NCBI RefSeq assembly: GCF_000342165.1
Contig: NZ_AMRV01000003.1
Coordinates: 372,001 to 436,000 of the forward strand
DNA from: Pacificimonas flava
GTDB lineage: Bacteria; Pseudomonadota; Alphaproteobacteria; Sphingomonadales; Sphingomonadaceae
Direction: 5' to 3'
Length of the DNA: 64,000 nucleotides
The position numbers were made by a program, and so were the translations under genes. Positions 59,117 to 64,000 of this stretch are shown one piece after another. Under the pieces are notes generated by a model. The model was given only the letters and a program-made list of their open reading frames with translations. It made no database searches and was not told the DNA's origin. Position 1 is the stretch's first letter; every line of letters begins with the position of its first letter.

Positions 59117-60925
59117 CTATCTGTAAAGCGCGTTCAGCCGGTCGCCGTAGACCTTTCGGATGACGTGCCGCCGGATTTTCATGGAGGGCGTCAGCTGCTC
59201 GTTCTCGACAGTGAAGGGACTGTCGGCAAGAACGACGCGGCGAACGCGCTCGGTCACCGAAAGGGTGCGGTTCACCCGGTCGACGGCGTTCATGATCTCC
59301 CGGTGGAATTCGGGCATGGCGAGCAGCGCATCCATGTCGGCCGGTTTTCCTTGCGCCTCGGCCCACTCGGCCGCCCATTCCATGTCCGGCACCACCAGCC
59401 CCACGAGGTAGGGCCGCTTGTCGCCGGCGACCATGGCCTGCGCGATCTCCGGCTGCAGCGTCAGCATGCCCTCGACCCGCTGCGGCGCGACATTGTCGCC
59501 CTTGTCGAGGACGATCAGGTCCTTCTTGCGGTCGGTGATGACGATATGACCGTCCTCGTCGAAATGGCCGATATCGCCGGTGTGCAACCAGCCGTCTCTC
59601 AGGACGCGTGCCGTCTCCGCCTCGTTGTTCCAATAGCCGTGCATGACCAGTTCGCCGCGCACCAGAATCTCGCCATCCTCGGCGATGCGCACCTCGATGC
59701 CCTTCAGCGGCGGGCCGACCGTATGCATCTTGATCTTCGCGGAGGGGCGGTTGCACGACACGACCGGCGCCGCCTCCGTCTGGCCATAGCCCTGCAGCAG
59801 CGTGACGCCCAGCGACTGGAAGAACAGGCCGACCTCTGGATTGAGGGGCGCGCCGCCCGCGACCATCGCCTTCAGCCGCCCGCCGAGGCGCTGGCCCACC
59901 TTCTTGCGGATGGTGCGGTCGAGAAGAAGATCGAGCGGTTTGTCGGTCAGCGGCAGACGACCCCGGCGAACGCGCTTCTCGCCCAGGCGCAGCGCCTGGT
60001 TTAGCAGCCACAGCGCCGCGCCGCCCTGCTTTTCGATCCCCTTCATGATGCGCTGGCGCAGCACCTCGAACAGGCGCGGGACGACGACCATGATCGTGGG
60101 CCGCGTCTCCTCGATATCCGCCGCAAGCTTGTCGATGCCGCGGCTGTAGAAGATTTCCGCACCGCACATGATCGGCAGATATTGCCCGCCCGTATGCTCA
60201 TAGGCGTGGCTGAGCGGCAGGAAGGACAGGAAGCGCTCGTCGGCAATGCCGAAATCGCCCTCGAGAATGTCATAGGCGCCGGCCGTCGAACACAGGATCG
60301 CGCCGTGATGCTGCATGACCCCGCGCGGCGCCCCGCCGGTGCCGCTCGTATAGATGATGCAGGCCAGATCTTCTCGCCGGACGCGCTGCATGCGCGCCCC
60401 TATGGCCGCAAGGTCGCCCGGCTGGCGCGCAACGATGTCGTCCCAATGATAAAGATGCGCACCGGAACTCTGGCTGATGCGCAGCGCGTCGATACCGATG
60501 ACGATTTCGCAGGCATCCGCCTGATAGACAGCCGGCAGCAGCACCTTTGCCAGCTTCGCGTTGGAAACGATCACCGCGCGTGCGTGCGAATCTTCGAGAA
60601 TGTGAAGATGATCGCGTTCGGTGTTCGTCGTATATGTGGGGACGCTGACGGCACCGGCCGCCATGATGCCGAGGTCCGCGATGCACCATTCGGGGCGGTT
60701 TTCCGAAATCAGCGCGACCCGATCGCCGGGCTTGATGCCGAGTTCGATCAGCGCCTCCGCCACCTGCGCGACGCGGCGCGCGGTTTCCGCCCAGCTGATC
60801 GTTTCCCATGTGCCCCCCGCGCTGCGGGCGCCCAGAAACGGCGCGTGGCCCTTCGCTTCGGCCTGCGCGAGGAACATGGTGACGAGGTTCGGCCAGGGCT
60901 CCCCGGCTTTGGCGGCGACAGTCAC
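59117..60925 (-). CDS. Long-chain acyl-CoA synthetase (AMP-forming)
   Basis: Activates fatty acids with ATP and CoA. The 602-residue enzyme of the FadD15/ACSL type has the P-loop IIYTSGTGGAPRGVMQHH, the A5 motif LLQGYGQTEAAPVVSC, the A7/A8 segments GWLHTGDIGHFDEDGHIVITDRKKDLIV and the C-terminal lysine region (LTPSMKIRRHVIRKVY). The acyl chain length is not predictable beyond long-chain. It lies convergent with the FNR-type gene with 21 bases between them. It would feed beta-oxidation with the thiolase and the acyl-CoA dehydrogenase elsewhere in the window. Confidence 0.92.
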   Translation of the reverse strand: MTVAAKAGEPWPNLVTMFLAQAEAKGHAPFLGARSAGGTWETISWAETARRVAQVAEALIELGIKPGDRVALISENRPEWCIADLGIMAAGAVSVPTYTTNTERDHLHILEDSHARAVIVSNAKLAKVLLPAVYQADACEIVIGIDALRISQSSGAHLYHWDDIVARQPGDLAAIGARMQRVRREDLACIIYTSGTGGAPRGVMQHHGAILCSTAGAYDILEGDFGIADERFLSFLPLSHAYEHTGGQYLPIMCGAEIFYSRGIDKLAADIEETRPTIMVVVPRLFEVLRQRIMKGIEKQGGAALWLLNQALRLGEKRVRRGRLPLTDKPLDLLLDRTIRKKVGQRLGGRLKAMVAGGAPLNPEVGLFFQSLGVTLLQGYGQTEAAPVVSCNRPSAKIKMHTVGPPLKGIEVRIAEDGEILVRGELVMHGYWNNEAETARVLRDGWLHTGDIGHFDEDGHIVITDRKKDLIVLDKGDNVAPQRVEGMLTLQPEIAQAMVAGDKRPYLVGLVVPDMEWAAEWAEAQGKPADMDALLAMPEFHREIMNAVDRVNRTLSVTERVRRVVLADSPFTVENEQLTPSMKIRRHVIRKVYGDRLNALYR

Positions 60926-61048
60926 GCAGGCATCACTCCCCAGATTTTCCGTCCGATGCGAAAATTCGATCCACGCGGTCCGGTCCCGGCAGCACGCTGT
61001 CTAGGCGGAAAGCGCCTGCGCGCAAATCGGGTACGGACCGCCTTCGTT

Positions 61049-62797
61049 CTATTCGATTCCGGCGATCGCGCCTTCGCCGCGGCCGTCGGCGCCGCCGATC
61101 CAGCCGCGTCCGATGCGCTGCAGGCCATTCGCCTTGAGCGGCAGGTCGCTAACACTGGTGTCGTGGCCCATGGCCTTCAACTGTCCCTCAAGACCGGCCA
61201 GCGGCGTATCCTCCTCCAGAACGACGGGGCCGAGCGCGGCGTAGAGTTGCGGCAGCTCAATGGCTTCGTCGATGCTGAGGCCCCAATCGATGACGCCGAT
61301 GATCGCCTTCGCGGTCTGCGCGATAATGGTGGGACCGCCGGCCGCTCCGACCGCGAACGCCACCTCTCCACTCGGCGCGTAGACGATCGTCGGCGACATG
61401 GAACTGCGAGGCCGCTTGCGCGGGGCGATCGCGTTCGCCGCGGGAAGTCCGTCGACGACGGGCTGGAATGAGAAGTCGGTCAGTTCGTTGTTGAGGAAAT
61501 AGCCGTTCACCGTCAGGCCGGAACCGAACACGGCCTCGATGGTCGAGGTGAGCGAGGCGACGTCCCCCTCCCGGTCGGCCGTCACGAAATGCGAGGTGCC
61601 GCCGTCCGGCGGTTGCCGTACCATGGCCACGTTCGGCGCTCCGGGGGGTGTGCCGGCCTCCACGGTTTCGGCCGCGCGCTGCGGATCGATCAGATCGCTG
61701 CGGGCCCGGGTATAAGCCTTGTCGATGAGGCCGCTTGTGGGAACGGAGACGAAATCGGGATCGCCGAGATATTTCTCCCGGTCGGCGAACGCGAGGCGCA
61801 TGGATTCTGCAATCAGGTGCCAGGCCTGCGGGTCCTCCGGTCCCATGGCCGCGAGATCGAACCGCTCCAGCTGTTCCAGCATCGCGATGACCGTCGTTCC
61901 GCCGGAGGAGGGCGGCGGCATGCCGCACACGCGGTAGGAACGGTAGGTGCCGCAAACGGGATCGCGCCATTCCGCCTTGTAATCGCTGATGTCGGCGGTC
62001 GTCATCGCCTGCGGATGAACGGGCGCGGATACCACCGCCTGCACGATGGAGGATGCGGAACGGCCGGTGTAGAAGCTCGACGGCCCCTCGGCCTGCAACC
62101 GGCGAAGGAAGCGGGCGGCGGCCGGGTTTCGGATCAGCGTGCCCACCGGCTTCGGCTGATCGGCGGCGGTGAAGTAAGTCGCGCGCGCCCATGCGGTCAG
62201 CGCCGCCCGGTCCTTCGAGCGCGTCAGCATGTCATGAAGCCTCGGCGTCACCTCGAACCCCTCCTCCGCCAGGCGGATCGCCGGATCGAACAGGCGCGCC
62301 CAGGGCAGCTTGCCGAACCGGCGATGCGCCTTCTCCATCAGCCGGACATTGCCGGGGATGCCGACCGACATGCCGCCGACCTGGCTGGCGCGATAGGGCT
62401 TCGGCTCCCCGTCGGCGCCCAGGAACATGTCGGGCATCGCGGCGCGCGGGGCGTATTCACGGCCGTCGAGCGCGTAGATCCGCCCGCTTTCACCGTCATG
62501 ATACATCAGGAAGCCGCCGCCGCCGATACCGGAGCTTTGCGGCTCAACCACCGTCAGCGCGAGCAGTGTCGCCATGGCGGCGTCCGCCGCGCTGCCACCG
62601 GCGCGCAGCATTTCCTCGCCGGCCTCTGCCGCCAGAGGATGCGCGGCGGAGACGATCGCGCTGTAGACCTGTTCCTGACCCTGATCCGAGATCGCCTCGG
62701 GCGCAGCCGTCGCCTGGGGCGCGGCCGGGGGCGCGCAGCTTGCAAGAAGGGCGATGGCGGCCGCGGCAAGGGCGGCAGAGGATGAAAGGCGCGTCAT
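61049..62797 (-). CDS. ggt: Gamma-glutamyltransferase, second copy (lipoprotein)
   Basis: The 582-residue precursor starts with a lipoprotein signal (LLASCAPP, Cys21), so it is membrane-tethered, unlike the first copy. Large-subunit motifs are AAHPLAAEAGEEMLRAGGSAADAAMATLLALTVVEPQSSGIGGGGFLMY, and autocleavage should occur before nucleophile Thr401 in GGTSHFVTAD, followed by Ser-His as in classical GGT. This is the more canonical of the two copies. The start is chosen at the ATG four codons into a GTG-initiated longer version. It lies 65 bases downstream of pyrD on the same strand. Confidence 0.92.
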   Translation of the reverse strand: MTRLSSSAALAAAAIALLASCAPPAAPQATAAPEAISDQGQEQVYSAIVSAAHPLAAEAGEEMLRAGGSAADAAMATLLALTVVEPQSSGIGGGGFLMYHDGESGRIYALDGREYAPRAAMPDMFLGADGEPKPYRASQVGGMSVGIPGNVRLMEKAHRRFGKLPWARLFDPAIRLAEEGFEVTPRLHDMLTRSKDRAALTAWARATYFTAADQPKPVGTLIRNPAAARFLRRLQAEGPSSFYTGRSASSIVQAVVSAPVHPQAMTTADISDYKAEWRDPVCGTYRSYRVCGMPPPSSGGTTVIAMLEQLERFDLAAMGPEDPQAWHLIAESMRLAFADREKYLGDPDFVSVPTSGLIDKAYTRARSDLIDPQRAAETVEAGTPPGAPNVAMVRQPPDGGTSHFVTADREGDVASLTSTIEAVFGSGLTVNGYFLNNELTDFSFQPVVDGLPAANAIAPRKRPRSSMSPTIVYAPSGEVAFAVGAAGGPTIIAQTAKAIIGVIDWGLSIDEAIELPQLYAALGPVVLEEDTPLAGLEGQLKAMGHDTSVSDLPLKANGLQRIGRGWIGGADGRGEGAIAGIE

Positions 62798-62862
62798 GGC
62801 GCGCGACACTAGGCCGCCGGGCGAAGCGGAGCAATGGCGAGGAGGAAGGGGCGCGGGGGCAC

Positions 62863-63915
62863 CTACCGCGCATCCGCGCCGACAGCCTCCGCCACCGAGG
62901 CGAAACCGTCCGCCTTCACATGCTTTGCAAGACCTGCCGCCAGCCTGCGCGGCAGGCGCGGCCCCTCATAGACCAGAGCGGTGTAAAGCTGCACCAGCGA
63001 GGCGCCGGCCCGGATCCGAGCATAAGCGTCCTCGGCGGTCTCGATGCCGCCGACGCCGATCAGCGGCAGCCGCCCGCCGGTCGCCTGGCGGAAAGCGATC
63101 AGGCGGTCCAGCGCGCGCGCCTTCAATGGTCGGCCGCTCAGCCCACCCTCCTCGGCGCGGCGATCGGATCGAAGCGCGTCCGGCCGCGCGATCGTCGTGT
63201 TCGAGCAGATGAGGCCGCTGACGCCGCTCGCGAGCGCCACCTCCGCAATGTCGGCAACATCGCTGTCGCTGAGGTCCGGCGCGACCTTCACGAACAGCGG
63301 TATGGCCCGGCCGCCCCGGGCGGCAAGGCTGCGTTCCAGCAGTTCCGCCAGCGCGTCCTTCGATTGCAGGGCGCGCAGGCCCGGCGTGTTGGGAGACGAG
63401 ATGTTCACCGTCAGATAATCCGCAAGGGGTGCGGCCCGCCGAACGCCCACCTCATAGTCGGCGATGCGATCCTCCGAATCCTTGTTCGCCCCGACATTGA
63501 TTCCCAGCATCCCCGCCCCGGTTCCAGGCTGACGCCGGGACAGACGGGCAAGCGCCCGGTCCAGTCCGCCATTGTTGAAGCCGAGGCGATTGATGACAGC
63601 CCGGTCTTTCGGCAGGCGAAAAATGCGGGGGCGGGGGTTGCCGGACTGCGGGCGCGGCGTCAGCGTGCCCACCTCGACGAAGCCGAAACCGAGGCCCAGC
63701 ATGGCGGCGGGGACCTCCGCATTCTTGTCGAACCCCGCGGCAAGACCCACCGGATTGGCAAAGGTCAGACCGGCGACATCGCTGCGCAGCACGGGATCGG
63801 ACGCGGGCACCGGCCCTGTCGGCGCCCGCTTCAGCGCCGCGACGGTCATGCCGTGGACGCGCTCTGCATCCAGGCGGAACAGAAGGGGGCGCATCAGGGG
63901 AAAGAACATGGACAT
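62863..63915 (-). CDS. pyrD: Dihydroorotate dehydrogenase (quinone), class 2
   Basis: Fourth step of pyrimidine synthesis, oxidising dihydroorotate with quinone at the inner membrane. The 350-residue FMN barrel has the short N-terminal helices for membrane docking (MSMFFPLMRPLLFRLDAERVHGM), NPVGLAAGFDKNAE, VEVGTLTPRPQSGNPRPRIFRL, NISSPNTPGLR, FVKVAPDLSD, SNTTI and the C-terminal GVGGIETAEDAYARIRAGASLVQLYTALVYEGP. A class 2 enzyme is indicated by the N-terminal extension and the serine catalytic base region. ggt follows. Confidence 0.97.
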   Translation of the reverse strand: MSMFFPLMRPLLFRLDAERVHGMTVAALKRAPTGPVPASDPVLRSDVAGLTFANPVGLAAGFDKNAEVPAAMLGLGFGFVEVGTLTPRPQSGNPRPRIFRLPKDRAVINRLGFNNGGLDRALARLSRRQPGTGAGMLGINVGANKDSEDRIADYEVGVRRAAPLADYLTVNISSPNTPGLRALQSKDALAELLERSLAARGGRAIPLFVKVAPDLSDSDVADIAEVALASGVSGLICSNTTIARPDALRSDRRAEEGGLSGRPLKARALDRLIAFRQATGGRLPLIGVGGIETAEDAYARIRAGASLVQLYTALVYEGPRLPRRLAAGLAKHVKADGFASVAEAVGADAR

Positions 63916-64000
63916 GGGCCCGCCCTAGTCAAAAGCGGCGGGCGCTTCTACGGTCCGGCGCGAACAACACGATCCAGAAGATGGGGGAACATTACGGACA
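63916..64000. other. Right edge, no assignable gene
   Basis: The last 85 bases lie upstream of pyrD. On the minus strand two frames stay open across the edge for about 16-24 codons (one ends in VVRAGP), so the 3' end of a neighbouring gene may be here, but the piece is too short to choose or name. Confidence 0.2.

Noticed and set aside
1-64000. CRISPR arrays, insertion sequences, prophage or toxin-antitoxin genes.
   Set aside because: No spaced direct repeats, transposase motifs, phage genes or paired small toxin-antitoxin genes were seen on reading through the window.

Overview
The window is GC-rich chromosomal DNA from an alphaproteobacterium, most likely of the Sphingomonadales or a near relative. 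This is an inference from content: a DUF1465 (RcdA-type) protein, PhaR, a class I lysyl-tRNA synthetase, a fused ThiS-ThiG, EI-Ntr (PtsP), a sphingomonad-like TonB receptor and exosortase-type (PEP-CTERM) C-termini. Coding density is high, ATGA/TGATG gene overlaps are common, and I see no phage, insertion sequence, CRISPR array, rRNA or obvious island. It reads as core genome with some unusual architectures.

Layout. 1-8 kb: the 5' part of secE with tRNA-Trp ahead of it, a PEP-CTERM protein, a small heat-shock protein with a heat-shock-type promoter and a possible RNA thermometer, DUF1465, a chemoreceptor coupled to a small anchored protein, a VOC protein coupled to a NYN-LOTUS protein, rlmB, tRNA-Tyr, a VPAP-type surface protein and tRNA-Gly. 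8-17.7 kb: acnA, then a leftward biotin-enzyme block (aroQ, accB, accC, pccA and an acyl-CoA dehydrogenase broken by an in-frame amber codon), and thiSG. 17.8-27.7 kb: a small stress/membrane set (CsbD, Pmp3, a repeat-bearing anchored protein) with tadA, hisC-tyrA, and a tightly overlapping run cysK-ftsE-ftsX-ydcF-plsC-DUF2125, then an oligopeptide-binding lipoprotein.

27.7-34.8 kb: two thiolases, a hemerythrin/PRC-barrel fusion, and a polyhydroxyalkanoate locus in which phaR and a short PhaC-like gene diverge from overlapping start codons. 34.9-49.7 kb: ptsP, a TonB receptor, a flavin oxidoreductase coupled to lysC, a DinG-like helicase, an SLC13/RCK transporter, class I lysyl-tRNA synthetase and a TPR protein. 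49.7-64 kb: a lipoprotein, a gamma-glutamyltransferase, gloB-gloA-thioesterase, a zincin, phhB-bioY, two SDRs, a DMT exporter, an FNR-type regulator with a candidate FNR/FixK box, an acyl-CoA synthetase, a second gamma-glutamyltransferase and pyrD.

Functional links: acyl-CoA synthetase, acyl-CoA dehydrogenase, thiolases, PccA, AccBC and PhaC/PhaR touch fatty-acid breakdown, synthesis and carbon storage; BioY imports the biotin that AccB and PccA carry; GloA/GloB and the gamma-glutamyltransferases act on glutathione compounds; HisC, TyrA, AroQ and PhhB belong to aromatic and histidine metabolism. No clear undescribed multi-gene system was found. The best leads are the amber codon in the acyl-CoA dehydrogenase, the hemerythrin-PRC fusion, the repeat-bearing anchored protein, the hsp20 leader and the shared phaR/phaC start.
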